Positions 17,439-26,813 are shown, counted from the stretch's first letter. The stretch: 64,000 nt of DNA from Gammaproteobacteria bacterium (GCA_006218035.1 VBWC01000018.1:1-64000); one strand, 5' to 3'. Notes: a model not told the origin generated them from the sequence alone. Translations and numbers: made by a program.

Positions 17439-17787
17439 GGTTGGACCAGCGACGCAGTGTGAATGATGTTGTACGATTCGATCCCCTCGGCAACCGCTCC
17501 ATGCGTTGCCCTACCTCCTGCATCCGTGCAGTCGTCACAACTCGTATGCTCGCGCGAGCGTCCCTTCTCCCTCTGGGAGACGGACAGGATGAGGGAGTGA
17601 GATAGGCTTTTTCATCCCCTCGGCAACCGCCCCATGCGTTGATCCGGTCGTTGCTCCCGGCACGACTCTACCTCGCCCATCCATGGGCTCGTACCTCCTG
17701 CATATATGCAGCCGTCACCCCAGCCCTCTTCCGGAGCGAGAGGGGGCAGGATTCGGGGAGCATTGGCAATTTCATTTCGTCGCATCA
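17439..17787. repeat. urtB-urtC spacer with imperfect direct repeats
   Basis: About 350 bases without a gene. CCCCTCGGCAACCG(C/T)(T/C)CCATGCGTTG occurs near 17484 and again near 17616, and ACCTCCTGCAT..GCAG(T/C)CGTCAC occurs near 17513 and 17694. The words resemble those inside the MITE-like element at 49142-49350. They look like insertions of short dispersed repeats into the operon. Confidence 0.55.
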
Positions 17788-19482
17788 TCAATGCTCCACC
17801 GCCCGGCCCTTTTGCGGGAACAGCCCGCGGGGTTTTTTCTGGATGAACAAGATGATGAACACCAGCACCAGTATCTTGGCCAGCACGGCGCCGGCCCAGG
17901 GCTCGAGAAACTTGTTGACCACGCCCAGCGACAGCGCGCCGACCAGCGTGCCCCACAGGTTACCGACACCACCAAAGACAACGACCATGAACGAATCGAT
18001 GATGTAGGACTGGCCGAGGTTCGGCCCGACATTTGTCAACTGGCTCAGCGCCACGCCGGCCACGCCGGCGATGCCGGAGCCGAGCCCGAACGTCAGCGCG
18101 TCGACCCAGCCGGTGCGCACACCCATTGCACGCGCCATCGCGCGGTTCTGCGCGACCGCGCGCACCTGCAAGCCGAGCCGGGTTTTTTTCAGTATCGCCA
18201 GCAGCATGAAGAACACGATCAGGCTGAAGATCACGATATACAGCCGGTTGTAGGTCAAACTCAATACGCTGTTGATCTCCAGCGAGCCGCTCATCCACTG
18301 CGGCGTTTCGACCGAGCGGTTCAGCGGCGAGAAGATGGTGCGCACCGTCTGTTGCAGGATCAGGCTGATACCAAACGTTGCCAGCAATGTTTCCAGCGGC
18401 CGGCCGTACAGAAAGCGGATCACGCCGCGCTCGATGGCGATACCGACCAGCCCGGCGACCAGAAATGCCGCCGGCACGGCGACCAGCAGCGACCACTCGA
18501 TATGATGCGGCATTAGCAGTTGCACGACATAGGTGGTGTAGGCGCCGAGCATAATCAGCTCGCCGTGCGCCATGTTGATCACGCCCATCACACCGAAGGT
18601 GATCGCCAGGCCAATGGCCGCGAGCAGCAGCACCGAGCCCAGGCTCAGGCCGAAGAACACGGTTTCGACCGTACTGTAAAACTCGCGCTTGCCATCGATG
18701 ATCCTGATCGCACCGGCGACGGCCTTGCGTATTTCGGCATCCGGCTCAACGAACTCGCCGTCCGCGCCTTTGGCCGCCAGCGGCACCAGTACGTTACGCG
18801 CCTCCGGGTAAAGGCTCGCGCTGAGTTCATCGATCGCCGCGAGCCGTGCGCGTTTGTTGTCGGCATTGACGTCGGCAATGGCCAGCGCGGTGTCGAGCGC
18901 CTCGCGCACGCGGCGGTTTTGTTCGTCTTCTCGCGCGGTGCGCAGCAGCGCGACGGCCTCGGGCGTCAGGTCTTTCAGGATCTCCAGCACGGCGCTCAGG
19001 CGCGCGTCGGTGTTGTCGCTCGCCAGGCTCAGACGCGCGATGGCGGCGCGCAACTGGTTGCGCATGGTGTTATTGATGACGATTTTCTTGAGATCGCGCT
19101 TGACGGCCTCGCCGAGCGCCGCGCCGCTCTCGGCGTCGGTCATCAGCACGCCGCCGGAAGCGTCCTTCGCGATAACAACACGCTCGTCGTCCTGGGTGTA
19201 ATACAGGTCGCCGTCGACCAGCGCCTTGAGCGCCGCCAGCGCCAGTGGATTACCGCTTTGTACCAGCGCGTCCACCGCCTGCGCCTTGAGATCGAAGCTG
19301 CGGTCTTTCAGAGCCGCGATCGCGTCGGCGTAGGGCATGTGCACAACCGGCGGCGCATCGTCGGCCAGCGCGTTATGGCCGCTCAGCAACGCCAGCAGCG
19401 TGCATACAATCAGGGTGAGACGGAAATGCGGGAACAGGTGGTTTAACGTAAAGCGCCGTTGCCTGGTCGTCGTGAAACCCAA
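17788..19482 (-). CDS. urtB: Urea ABC transporter permease UrtB
   Basis: 564 residues. A signal peptide (cleavage near NALADDAPP) and an alpha-helical HEAT-like periplasmic domain of about 240 residues precede the LivH-type permease (about residues 280-560: GLSLGSVLLLAAIGLAITFGVMGVINMAHGELIMLGAY, MGVRTGWVDALTFGLGSGIAGVAG). The long N-terminal domain is characteristic of UrtB. The start is TTG at 19482 behind GGAGAGGGGG; no ATG or GTG would keep the signal peptide. It lies about 220 bases below urtA, beyond a strong hairpin, so it is probably made in smaller amounts than UrtA. Confidence 0.93.
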   Translation of the reverse strand: MGFTTTRQRRFTLNHLFPHFRLTLIVCTLLALLSGHNALADDAPPVVHMPYADAIAALKDRSFDLKAQAVDALVQSGNPLALAALKALVDGDLYYTQDDERVVIAKDASGGVLMTDAESGAALGEAVKRDLKKIVINNTMRNQLRAAIARLSLASDNTDARLSAVLEILKDLTPEAVALLRTAREDEQNRRVREALDTALAIADVNADNKRARLAAIDELSASLYPEARNVLVPLAAKGADGEFVEPDAEIRKAVAGAIRIIDGKREFYSTVETVFFGLSLGSVLLLAAIGLAITFGVMGVINMAHGELIMLGAYTTYVVQLLMPHHIEWSLLVAVPAAFLVAGLVGIAIERGVIRFLYGRPLETLLATFGISLILQQTVRTIFSPLNRSVETPQWMSGSLEINSVLSLTYNRLYIVIFSLIVFFMLLAILKKTRLGLQVRAVAQNRAMARAMGVRTGWVDALTFGLGSGIAGVAGVALSQLTNVGPNLGQSYIIDSFMVVVFGGVGNLWGTLVGALSLGVVNKFLEPWAGAVLAKILVLVFIILFIQKKPRGLFPQKGRAVEH

Positions 19483-19526
19483 GGTACTGCCCCCTCTCCG
19501 TTCTGTGCGCCGACCTTCCAGCTAAT

Positions 19527-19566
19527 CGTCATTCCGGGCGCAGCGCAGCGGAGACCCGGAATCCGG
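19527..19566. repeat. CGTCATTCCGGGC...GGAATCC dispersed repeat
   Basis: CGTCATTCCGGGCGCAGCGC followed by AGCGGAGACCCGGAATCCGG. Same family as 23974-24016, 26590-26632 and 27158-27199, all inside the urea locus and all in the same orientation. Confidence 0.7.
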
Positions 19567-19653
19567 CAACACGCTATATCGAAAGCACTGGATTGCCGCC
19601 TGTGCGGAAATCACAGCATACTAAATCAATAAAAACCTCTGTACCTATAAAAT

Positions 19654-19677
19654 GACGGGCGCCGCGCGGCGCCCGTC
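19654..19677 (-). terminator. Strong hairpin between urtA and urtB
   Basis: GACGGGCGCC, GCGC, GGCGCCCGTC: a ten-base perfect stem, followed in the minus direction by ATTTTATAGG. It lies 24 bases after the urtA stop. It could end part of the transcripts or protect the 3' end of porin-urtA mRNA; both would favour the abundant binding protein. Confidence 0.6.
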
Positions 19678-19700
19678 CGGTTTTGCTGCTCAGACTGCGA

Positions 19701-21023
19701 TCAGAAATTCTGACCCGAGCACTTCTTGGTCTTGGTGTTGTAGTTGCCGCATTTTATCGGCGCGGTCCAGTCAGCGATGATGTCCTTGCTGCCGGGCAGG
19801 AAGTCCGACCACGCATCGCCTTCAACCAGGCCCTTGGTCTCCCAGACCACGGCGAACTGGCCGTTGTCCTGGATTTCACCGATCAGCACCGGCTTGGACA
19901 AGTGATGGTTCTTGTTCATCACGGCCATGCCGCCGGTCAGGTTCGGGAAGGTCAACCCGATCATTGCCTGCTCGACCTTGTCGGTATCGGTGCTGCCGGC
20001 CTTCTCGACCGCCTTCACCCACATGTTGAAGCCGATGTAATGCGCCTCCATCGGATCGTTGGTGACGCGCTTCGGGTTCTTGATGTAGGCGTGCCAGTCC
20101 TTGATGAACTTTTCGTTGGCCTTGCTATCGACGCTCATGAAGTAGTTCCATGCGGCGAGATGCCCGACCAGCGGCTTGGTGTCGATGCCGGACAGTTCTT
20201 CCTCGCCGACCGAGAACGCGACGACCGGGATGTTTTCCGCGGACACGCCCTGGTTGCCGAGCTCTTTATAGAACGGCACGTTGGCATCGCCGTTGATCGT
20301 CGAGACGACCGCGGTCTTCTTGCCGGTCGAGCCGAACTTCTTGATATCGGCGACGATGCTCTGCCAGTCGGAATGGCCGAACGGCGTGTAGTTGATCATG
20401 ATGTCCGCATCGGCGACACCCTTGGCCTTTAAATACGCCTCGAGGATCTTGTTGGTCGTGCGCGGATAAACATAATCCGTGCCAGCCAGCACCCAGCGCT
20501 TCACCCCCAGGTCTTTCATCAGATAATCCACGGCCGGTATCGCCTGCTGGTTGGGCGCGGCGCCGGTGTAGAACACGTTCTTCGACGACTCCTCGCCTTC
20601 GTACTGCACCGGGTAGAACAACAGCCCGTTCAGCTCCTCGAACACCGGCAGCACCGACTTGCGCGATACCGACGTCCAGCAACCGAACGTGACGGCGACC
20701 TTGTCCTTCTGGATCAGCTCGCGCGCCTTCTCGGCGAACAGCGGCCAGTTGGACGCCGGGTCAACGACGACGGCCTCCAGTTTCTTGCCGAGCACGCCGC
20801 CCTTCTTGTTCTGCTCGTCGATCAGCATCAGCACCGTGTCTTTCAGTGTGGTTTCGCTGATCGCCATCGTGCCGGACAGCGAGTGCAACACGCCGACCTT
20901 GATGGTGTCGGCGGCCTGCGCCGGCAACACCATGGACGCCAGGCCCAGGACTCCGACAGTGACAACACCGGTCGCGCGCGCGAACATGCCTGCGCGGCTG
21001 GTGTGTTTGGTTTTAACGCTCAT
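19701..21023 (-). CDS. urtA: Urea ABC transporter substrate-binding protein UrtA
   Basis: 440 residues, periplasmic. A long leader (cleavage near LPAQAADTI, about residue 38) precedes the type I periplasmic binding fold: IKVGVLHSLSGTMAISET, VAVTFGCWTSVSRKSVLPVFEE, GLLFYPVQYEGEESS, NVFYTGAAPNQQAIPAV and TNDPMEAHYIGFNMW. These are hallmark UrtA sequences, not general branched-chain amino-acid binding proteins. The C-terminal CGNYNTKTKKCSGQNF has a likely disulfide pair. AAGGAG at good spacing supports the ATG at 21023. It lies 29 bases below the porin and shares its sigma-54 promoter. Confidence 0.97.
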   Translation of the reverse strand: MSVKTKHTSRAGMFARATGVVTVGVLGLASMVLPAQAADTIKVGVLHSLSGTMAISETTLKDTVLMLIDEQNKKGGVLGKKLEAVVVDPASNWPLFAEKARELIQKDKVAVTFGCWTSVSRKSVLPVFEELNGLLFYPVQYEGEESSKNVFYTGAAPNQQAIPAVDYLMKDLGVKRWVLAGTDYVYPRTTNKILEAYLKAKGVADADIMINYTPFGHSDWQSIVADIKKFGSTGKKTAVVSTINGDANVPFYKELGNQGVSAENIPVVAFSVGEEELSGIDTKPLVGHLAAWNYFMSVDSKANEKFIKDWHAYIKNPKRVTNDPMEAHYIGFNMWVKAVEKAGSTDTDKVEQAMIGLTFPNLTGGMAVMNKNHHLSKPVLIGEIQDNGQFAVVWETKGLVEGDAWSDFLPGSKDIIADWTAPIKCGNYNTKTKKCSGQNF

Positions 21024-21052
21024 GATTTCGTCTCTCCTTGTGTATGGGTCGG

Positions 21053-22150
21053 TTAGATCTGCAACTGCGCGCCGATCTGGAACGAGTTCGCGTCGGTTCC
21101 CGGTGTCGTTTCGGTGTTGCCGATAACGAACGAGATACGCGCGTTGTGGCCGTCGATGATGTAGTTCAGGCCGAGCTCGGTGATATCGGTATCCACACCG
21201 GCGCCGCTGACGTCGATGTTCTGCACCCGCACCATCGGCTGCAACTGGCCGATGCCGACCTTCTGCGGAAACAGATAGCTGCCGAGCACGAAGTAGGCGT
21301 CGGAATCGGAACCGGTGGCGCCGCGGTCGTAGTCGTAGTAGGCCGCTTCCACCGTCGCAACACCACTGTTGCCAAGTTTCTTCTCGAACAGGCCGTCGAC
21401 GCTGACGCCGGTGAAATCACGCGGCGCGGCGGTCGTGCCAAGCGCATCGGACTGGGTCATCATCGCGACACCGATGGCAAGGATGTCTTTCTCGCCGTAA
21501 TAGGTGCTGCTGTTGTAGTAACCCGGCTCTGGGTCCCATGCGTTGTAGGTCAGGCGCAATGCCAGTTCCGTTTCGTCCTTCTGGTTGGGCGGTGTCGCGC
21601 CAGTCTCGCCGGTGCCATTAAAAAGGCCGGCCTGGTATTTAAACTGGCCGCCGCCGGTCTGGCCCCACACCGCGATGCCGTTGTCACGGCCGGCGAAGAT
21701 TGCCGGATAGGCCTGCGCGGACGGGAAGTTCCACGCGTTCAGGTAGTAGGGGCCGTCGAGGTTGGAGCGATCGCTAGGCGGCAGGAAGCGACCGAACCAG
21801 ACGTTGGCCATCTCCGAGAACTCGAACTGGGCGATCGCATCGAGCACCCGCATGTCGCCATCGACGCCGGACGAGCCGTCGCGCTCGGTGTTGAACGTGA
21901 ACTTGATGTTCTCATGGATATTTCCGTTGACGTAGAGGCGCACACTGTCCACCAGAAAGTCCGACGAGTCGTCCGTGCCATTGAGCGCGCCCTTCTCGAC
22001 GCTGTTCATGCTGGTGCGCAACCCGGCGCCGACGCTGACCGACTTGCCGCCGCCAAATTCGATCGTACCGCCCGCATTGGCGGGCAACGGCAACAGCACC
22101 GCCGTACCCAATGCAGCCGCAACAGCAAAACTGATCTTGTTATTGTTCAT
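21053..22150 (-). CDS. Outer-membrane porin of the urea uptake operon
   Basis: 365 residues from the ATG at 22150 (GGGGAGAT upstream). Signal peptide MNNNKISFAVAAALG...ANA, then a beta-barrel with alternating aromatic and polar strands, VRLYVNGNIHENIKFTFNTE, VWFGRFLPPSDRSNLDGPYY and a last strand ending QIGAQLQI. It resembles phosphate-selective (OprO/P-like) or short-chain amide porins that accompany urea and amide transporters. Its position as first gene before urtA implies it lets urea across the outer membrane. That substrate is inferred from context, not from the sequence. Confidence 0.85.
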   Translation of the reverse strand: MNNNKISFAVAAALGTAVLLPLPANAGGTIEFGGGKSVSVGAGLRTSMNSVEKGALNGTDDSSDFLVDSVRLYVNGNIHENIKFTFNTERDGSSGVDGDMRVLDAIAQFEFSEMANVWFGRFLPPSDRSNLDGPYYLNAWNFPSAQAYPAIFAGRDNGIAVWGQTGGGQFKYQAGLFNGTGETGATPPNQKDETELALRLTYNAWDPEPGYYNSSTYYGEKDILAIGVAMMTQSDALGTTAAPRDFTGVSVDGLFEKKLGNSGVATVEAAYYDYDRGATGSDSDAYFVLGSYLFPQKVGIGQLQPMVRVQNIDVSGAGVDTDITELGLNYIIDGHNARISFVIGNTETTPGTDANSFQIGAQLQI

Positions 22151-22213
22151 TATTGATATCTCCCCCTGCTGAACTACGGTTGACACCAACCCACTGGCTG
22201 GATACCACGGCAG

Positions 22214-22229
22214 AGCAGATTGCATGCCA
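22214..22229 (-). promoter_or_regulatory. Sigma-54 promoter of the porin-urtABCDE operon
   Basis: Minus strand TGGCATGCAATCTGCT against the consensus TGGCACGNNNNTTGCW: only two positions differ and the GG/GC spacing is exact. The start would be near 22203, about 53 bases before the porin ATG. NtrC-like dyads upstream support it. Confidence 0.7.
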
Positions 22230-22277
22230 CCGCAGTCAGGTATTGCTAACTGACTGTTTGCAAGATGTTTCGCGCAT

Positions 22278-22296
22278 CATCACCCACTTATCCACA
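22278..22296. promoter_or_regulatory. Possible IHF site and a DnaA-box-like word
   Basis: CATCACCCACTTA at 22278-22290 fits the IHF core with two mismatches and lies midway between the NtrC dyads and the sigma-54 promoter, where a bending site is expected. TTATCCACA (22288-22296) is a perfect DnaA-box word but single, so chance is likely. Confidence 0.3.
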
Positions 22297-22305
22297 GCGA
22301 ACATT

Positions 22306-22322
22306 GGCCCACGCTTGGTGCG
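22306..22322. promoter_or_regulatory. NtrC-like dyad, promoter-proximal
   Basis: GGCCCACGCTTGGTGCG: GC(A>C)C, seven bases, GTGC, so one base off the GCAC-N7-GTGC core. Centre is about 111 bases upstream of the predicted start. Confidence 0.45.
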
Positions 22323-22335
22323 CCACATGTTTTTG

Positions 22336-22352
22336 TGCATCATCGCAGTGCA
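22336..22352. promoter_or_regulatory. NtrC-like dyad, promoter-distal
   Basis: TGCATCATCGCAGTGCA: arms TGCAT and GTGCA, one base from perfect for the TGCAC-N7-GTGCA consensus. Centre is 30 bases from the proximal dyad, about 141 bases upstream of the start. The two-site spacing copies the arrangement known at enterobacterial glnA. Confidence 0.6.
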
Positions 22353-22379
22353 TCTGACATGAAAATATCTGACCTCTGG

Positions 22380-22446
22380 TTATTCCCGCGCAAGCGTAGT
22401 CCAGTGCTGCAATGGTCTCGCTGGATTTCCGCTTGCGCGGGAATAA
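22380..22446. terminator. Long hairpin after ureG (palindromic repeat)
   Basis: Perfect 17-base arms (TTATTCCCGCGCAAGCG and its complement) enclose a 33-base loop about 50 bases beyond the ureG stop. There is no T-run, so it could be a repeat element that only incidentally ends ure transcripts. Confidence 0.5.
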
Positions 22447-22497
22447 CAACATAAAACCTTGTCATGATTTCCGATATCGCCAGGCAATTCCCGGTAA

Positions 22498-23151
22498 TCA
22501 CACGCCTTCCCGCGTTGTCAGCATCCCTGCGCTGATAACAAACGCGGCAATATCTTCTAGACCCGCGCCGGTCTTCAGGTTCGAGAACACGAACGGCCGC
22601 TCGCCGCGCATCTGCTTCGCATCGCGGTCCATCACGTCGAGTGACGCACCAACGTGAGGCGCGAGATCGGTCTTGTTGATCACCAGCAGATCGGATTTGG
22701 TGATGCCCGGACCGCCCTTGCGCGGTATCTTGTCGCCGGCCGCGACGTCGATGACATAAATAGTCAAGTCCGACAACTCCGGGCTGAAGGTCGCGCTGAG
22801 GTTGTCGCCGCCGCTTTCGATCATCACTAGATCGAGATCCGGAAAGCGCGCGCACAGCTCATCGACCGCCGCGAGATTCATCGACGCGTCCTCGCGTATC
22901 GCCGTATGCGGACAGCCGCCGGTCTCGACACCGATGATGCGCTCCGCCGCCAGCGCCTCGTTACGCACCAGAAACTGCGCGTCTTCCCTGGTATAGATGT
23001 CATTGGTGACCACCGCGATCCGGTATCGGTCGCGAAGTAAACGGCATAACGCGGCGACCAGCGCGGTCTTGCCCGAACCGACCGGGCCGCCGATGCCGAC
23101 GCGCAGCGCGGGTTTGGCGGGGGCAGGTTTCGTGACAACGTTTACATGCAT
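22498..23151 (-). CDS. ureG: Urease accessory GTPase UreG
   Basis: 217 residues. SIMIBI-class GTPase that delivers nickel to apo-urease with UreD/UreF. P-loop GPVGSGKTA (about 22-30), the nickel-binding Cys-Pro-His in [28 protein letters not shown] and base-recognition [10 protein letters not shown] are all intact. No His-rich N-terminus, so it depends on UreE for nickel storage. Last gene of ureDABCEFG. It is also the nearest relative in the window of the hydrogenase GTPase HypB, which is missing from the hyp cluster. Confidence 0.97.
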   Translation of the reverse strand: MHVNVVTKPAPAKPALRVGIGGPVGSGKTALVAALCRLLRDRYRIAVVTNDIYTREDAQFLVRNEALAAERIIGVETGGCPHTAIREDASMNLAAVDELCARFPDLDLVMIESGGDNLSATFSPELSDLTIYVIDVAAGDKIPRKGGPGITKSDLLVINKTDLAPHVGASLDVMDRDAKQMRGERPFVFSNLKTGAGLEDIAAFVISAGMLTTREGV

Positions 23152-23273
23152 GGATATGCTCCTCTCCCGATACAGTTTCCTGATCCCAAACCTCGACTCA
23201 TGCCAAAAACGTCCCTTCTCCCGCAGGGAGAGAGTGGTAGCTTCGATCAGCAGCGACCGCTGGACACGCCACG

Positions 23274-23948
23274 CTAAGACCTGAACAGCCGTGAATACTG
23301 CGTCTCATGCAGCGCGCTGCCGATAGCTAGCGCCGGCGCGAGAAAACCGATGTCGTCATCGGCGAGCGATATCGCATGCTCGACGACCGGCGGAATCGCC
23401 GCGACCGCGCGCGACAGAATGCGTTGCCCGGCGGTCTGGCCAAGTGGCACCAGCTTGATCGCCGCGGCGACCTGGTTTTCGCTCCAGCTCCACAGAAATC
23501 CGTTGACGGTATCGCGGCACGGGATTGCCCAGCGCGCTGCCGCCAGCGCGAACATCGTCGCGAAGCTCGGGGCACTGCCCCGCTTCCATTCGATGGCCTC
23601 GCCTACATCAAGATCGGCGAGCAATCGTGCCAGCGCACCGCCGAGGTGGCGGTCCTCCGCCAGCAGCTCGGCGGATTCGCGGCTGGCCTGCAGGTAGCGG
23701 TTCCAGTAACGGACCGCCTCTGCATCGTTCGCCTGCCATGCCGCGTGCAACCGTACAAGCACCGGCGCGTCGAGATTCGCCAGCGCGTTTGCCAGCAGAC
23801 CGATGATCCAGTCCGCGGCACTCTGTTCGTCGGCAACCCAACGCTCCGCGACTGCATGTTCCAGGCCTTGCGAATAGGCATAGGCGCCGACCGGCAGCGC
23901 CGGGCTCACGAGCTGCATCAGTCTTAACAGTGCCGCGGAATTGTGCAT
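23274..23948 (-). CDS. ureF: Urease accessory protein UreF
   Basis: 224 residues from the ATG at 23948, which has AGGA just upstream; an ATG 24 bases earlier lies in a repeat and has no ribosome site. All-helical protein acting as a checkpoint in the UreD-UreF-UreG complex. Family blocks visible: [51 protein letters not shown] and the C-terminal [11 protein letters not shown]. Separated from ureE by a repeat and from ureG by about 120 bases. Confidence 0.95.
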   Translation of the reverse strand: MHNSAALLRLMQLVSPALPVGAYAYSQGLEHAVAERWVADEQSAADWIIGLLANALANLDAPVLVRLHAAWQANDAEAVRYWNRYLQASRESAELLAEDRHLGGALARLLADLDVGEAIEWKRGSAPSFATMFALAAARWAIPCRDTVNGFLWSWSENQVAAAIKLVPLGQTAGQRILSRAVAAIPPVVEHAISLADDDIGFLAPALAIGSALHETQYSRLFRS

Positions 23949-23973
23949 GTTCCTAAGATCCCGCTGAATCATT

Positions 23974-24016
23974 CGTCATTGCGTGCGGTGTGCAGCACCG
24001 ACCCGGAATCCAGTGG
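23974..24016. repeat. Dispersed repeat between ureE and ureF
   Basis: CGTCATTGCGTGCGGTGTGC followed by AGCACCGACCCGGAATCCAG, a slightly diverged member of the family at 26590 and 27158. Confidence 0.65.
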
Positions 24017-24088
24017 TTGTCAGCGCGATGTAACTTCGGGGTCCGCAACCCCGGCGACAACGCGACCGGTTTTCTTCGCTCAACTCCC

Positions 24089-24523
24089 TCACCCATGACT
24101 GTGATACGCCCCCGCCTCCGGTTCGAACGGCGTGAGTTCATTGACTACTTGCAGCCCGAGTTCGCGTACCATCGCATCGAGCACATGATCCCGCTGGTAA
24201 CGCAGCCAGCCGTTGCCGATCTGCAACGCGACATGGCGATTGCCGAGGTGATACGCGGCGCGCGCCAGCAACAGCGGGTCGGCGGCCAGTACCGTTGACA
24301 CCGGTTCCGGCGCGGCGATCACGCCGACAACGCTGTCGTCAGCGTCATCGCCCTGTAACAGATCGCCGTCGCGCAACACCGTACCGCGCGGCAACAGCCA
24401 CGCCGCCTCGGTGCCGTCGTCGAGGCACACGCGCGCGCGGCTTTTCTGCCGCAGCTCGAACGGCGCGGTCAGGCTCAGCGTCGGCCGGACCGGTTCGGAC
24501 AAGCGGTGCGTCAGCTGCAACAT
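24089..24523 (-). CDS. ureE: Urease accessory nickel chaperone UreE
   Basis: 144 residues from the ATG at 24523, two bases after the ureC stop. Two domains: an N-terminal peptide-binding beta domain (LTLTAPFELRQKSRARVCL-like sequence, GTEAAWLLPRGTVLRDGDLL) and a ferredoxin-like metal domain with LARAAYHLGNRHVALQIG and the conserved dimer-interface His. The C-terminal tail is short (YHSHG) where some UreE proteins carry long His runs, so storage capacity is probably small. Confidence 0.94.
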   Translation of the reverse strand: MLQLTHRLSEPVRPTLSLTAPFELRQKSRARVCLDDGTEAAWLLPRGTVLRDGDLLQGDDADDSVVGVIAAPEPVSTVLAADPLLLARAAYHLGNRHVALQIGNGWLRYQRDHVLDAMVRELGLQVVNELTPFEPEAGAYHSHG

Positions 24524-24525
24524 CG

Positions 24526-26229
24526 TCAAAACAGAAAATAGCGCTGCGTCAACGGCAGCTCGCGCGCCGGATCGCAGCTCAGCAGCTGGCCGTCGGCGCG
24601 TACTTCGTAGGTCTGTGGATCAACCTCCATGCGCGGCCGGTAGTGGTTCAGGATCATGTCGGCCTTGGTGACGCTGCGGGTGTTCTTCACCGCGACCAGG
24701 CGTTTGTGCAGGCCAAGCCGCGCAGCGATGTCGCTGTTGAGCGCGGCGTTCGAGACGAACGTGACGGCAGTCGCCGCTGTCGCGCCGCCGAACGCGCCGA
24801 ACATCGGCCGGTAATGCACCGGCTGCGGCGTCGGGATGGACGCATTCGGATCGCCCATAGGCGCGGCGGCGATCATGCCGCCCTTGACCACCATGGCAGG
24901 TTTGGCACCGAAGAACGCCGGCCGCCACAGCACGATGTCGGCGAGCTTGCCCGCTTCGATCGAGCCAACCTCGTGCGCCAGCCCGTGCGTCAGCGCCGGG
25001 TTGATCGTGTACTTGGCGACATAGCGGCGTGCGCGATAGTTGTCGTGGCGCGCGTTGTCCTCGGGCAGCGCGCCGCGCTGCACCTTCATCTTGTGCGCGG
25101 TCTGCCAGGTGCGTGTGATGACCTCACCGACGCGGCCCATCGCCTGCGAGTCGGATGCAATCATGCTGAACGCGCCGAGGTCGTGCAGGATGTCTTCGGC
25201 AGCAATGGTCTCGCGGCGGATGCGCGATTCGGCGAACGCGACGTCTTCGGCAATGCCGGCATCGAGATGGTGGCAGACCATCAGCATGTCGAGATGCTCA
25301 TCGACCGTGTTGACCGTGTAGGGGCGCGTCGGGTTGGTCGACGACGGCAGTACGTTATTCTCGCCGCAGGCCTTGATGATGTCCGGCGCATGGCCGCCGC
25401 CGGCGCCCTCAGTGTGATAGGTGTGTATGGTGCGTCCCTTGAACGCGGCCAGCGTGTTCTCGACGAAGCCGGATTCGTTCAGCGTGTCGGTGTGGATCGC
25501 AACCTGCACGTCGTGTCGCTCGGCGACGTTCAGGCAGTTGTCGATCGCGGCCGGCGTGGTGCCCCAGTCCTCATGCAGCTTCAGGCCCATTGCGCCGGCG
25601 ACGACCTGCTCATCCAGCGCCTCCGGCAGGCTGGCGTTGCCCTTGCCGAGGAAGCCGAGATTCATCGGGAACGCCTCGGCCGCCTGCAGCATGCGTGCGA
25701 TATGCCATGGCCCCGGCGTACAGGTCGTCGCGTTGGTGCCGGCCGCCGGGCCGGTGCCGCCGCCGAGCATCGTCGTCACGCCGGACATCAGCGCCTCTTC
25801 GATCTGCTGCGGACAAATGAAATGGATATGCGCGTCGATACCGCCGGGTGTGGCGATCAGCCCTTCGCCGGCGATCACCTCGGTGCCGGGACCGATGATG
25901 ATGTCGACGCCGGGTTGCACGTCCGGGTTGCCGGCCTTGCCGATCGCGGCGATGCGGCCGTTCTTGATACCGATATCCGCCTTGACGATGCCCCAGTGGT
26001 CGAGGATCAACGCATTGGTGATAACGGTGTCGACGGCCGTTTTCGAGCTGCGCTGGCTCTGACCCATGCCGTCGCGGATGACCTTGCCGCCGCCGAACTT
26101 GACCTCTTCGCCGTAGACGGTGCAGTCGCGCTCGACGGCTATCCAGAGTTCCGTGTCACCGAGACGCACCCGGTCGCCAACGGTCGGGCCGTACATCTCG
26201 GCATAGGCGCGTCGTCCGATGGTGGCCAT
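24526..26229 (-). CDS. ureC: Urease alpha subunit UreC
   Basis: 567 residues, catalytic subunit of the nickel urease (urea to ammonia and carbamate) in the cytoplasm. Every active-site residue falls at the same number as in the Klebsiella enzyme: nickel ligands His134 and His136 (DAHIHF), carbamylated Lys217 and His219 (GLKLHEDWG), His246, His272, catalytic His320 (MVCHHLD) and Asp360 (ASDSQAMGR). Length is normal and the frame is intact. It overlaps ureB by a few bases (TGATG), so the two are translationally coupled. Confidence 0.98.
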   Translation of the reverse strand: MATIGRRAYAEMYGPTVGDRVRLGDTELWIAVERDCTVYGEEVKFGGGKVIRDGMGQSQRSSKTAVDTVITNALILDHWGIVKADIGIKNGRIAAIGKAGNPDVQPGVDIIIGPGTEVIAGEGLIATPGGIDAHIHFICPQQIEEALMSGVTTMLGGGTGPAAGTNATTCTPGPWHIARMLQAAEAFPMNLGFLGKGNASLPEALDEQVVAGAMGLKLHEDWGTTPAAIDNCLNVAERHDVQVAIHTDTLNESGFVENTLAAFKGRTIHTYHTEGAGGGHAPDIIKACGENNVLPSSTNPTRPYTVNTVDEHLDMLMVCHHLDAGIAEDVAFAESRIRRETIAAEDILHDLGAFSMIASDSQAMGRVGEVITRTWQTAHKMKVQRGALPEDNARHDNYRARRYVAKYTINPALTHGLAHEVGSIEAGKLADIVLWRPAFFGAKPAMVVKGGMIAAAPMGDPNASIPTPQPVHYRPMFGAFGGATAATAVTFVSNAALNSDIAARLGLHKRLVAVKNTRSVTKADMILNHYRPRMEVDPQTYEVRADGQLLSCDPARELPLTQRYFLF

Positions 26230-26546
26230 CAGGTTTTCTCCAGCGCGCCGGCGATCTGGTTGTTGAAGCCATGTACGCGCCGGTAACCGGCGTATTCGAC
26301 CAGCTCGACATCGCGCTGCTGGCCCGGCTCGAAGCGCACCGCGGTACCGGCCGCGATGTTCAAACGGCAGCCGCGCGCGGCAGCGCGGTCGAATACCAGC
26401 GCGTCGTTGGTTTCATAAAAGTGGTAATGCGAGCCGACCTGGATCGGTCGGTCGCCACGGTTGGCCACCGACACGCGCACGGTGCGCCGCCCGACGTTCA
26501 GTTCGATATCGCCCGCCACTGTCTCGATCTCGCCCGGTATCATCAC
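26229..26546 (-). CDS. ureB: Urease beta subunit UreB
   Basis: 105 residues with the typical MIPGEI start, [31 protein letters not shown] and [19 protein letters not shown]. Structural subunit that packs against UreC in the (abc)3 assembly. Two adjacent ATGs (26546 and 26543) are possible; the family usually begins at the second. GGGGG lies just upstream. It is separated from ureA by 267 bases that include a dispersed repeat, an unusual gap for these normally adjoining genes. Confidence 0.97.
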   Translation of the reverse strand: MMIPGEIETVAGDIELNVGRRTVRVSVANRGDRPIQVGSHYHFYETNDALVFDRAAARGCRLNIAAGTAVRFEPGQQRDVELVEYAGYRRVHGFNNQIAGALEKT

Positions 26547-26589
26547 CGCCCCCTCTGTTCTTCTATTTTGTCGATGGAACGCAGGACTT

Positions 26590-26632
26590 CGTCATTCCGG
26601 GCGGCGCGCAGCGCCGACCCGGAATCCAGTGG
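26590..26632. repeat. Dispersed repeat between ureA and ureB
   Basis: CGTCATTCCGGGCGGCGCGC then AGCGCCGACCCGGAATCCAG. Near identical to the copy at 27158-27199, including orientation. Confidence 0.75.
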
Positions 26633-26813
26633 ACTGCTCAAAAAACTTCCTCACCCCTGTTCGTCTGCCTCGGGTATTTAAACCTTTGGGTAGAAGGGAC
26701 GGATGAGGGGCCATTTAACACTGCCCTTCAGCTTCCTGACCCAGTCTCTCTGTTCGCGCGATACAACGTCGTACCGGAGACAACGATAGCGATGGCGATA
26801 ACGACATGCCAAC

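Noticed and set aside
22288-22296. Perfect DnaA-box word TTATCCACA as a possible origin
   Set aside because: A single box with no cluster, no dnaA/dnaN/gidA neighbours and no AT-rich unwinding region.
24295-26286. A 663-codon plus-strand open frame opposite ureC
   Set aside because: It is a GC-driven antisense shadow of a gene whose every active-site residue is intact; its sequence is Arg/His/Asp-rich with no domain.
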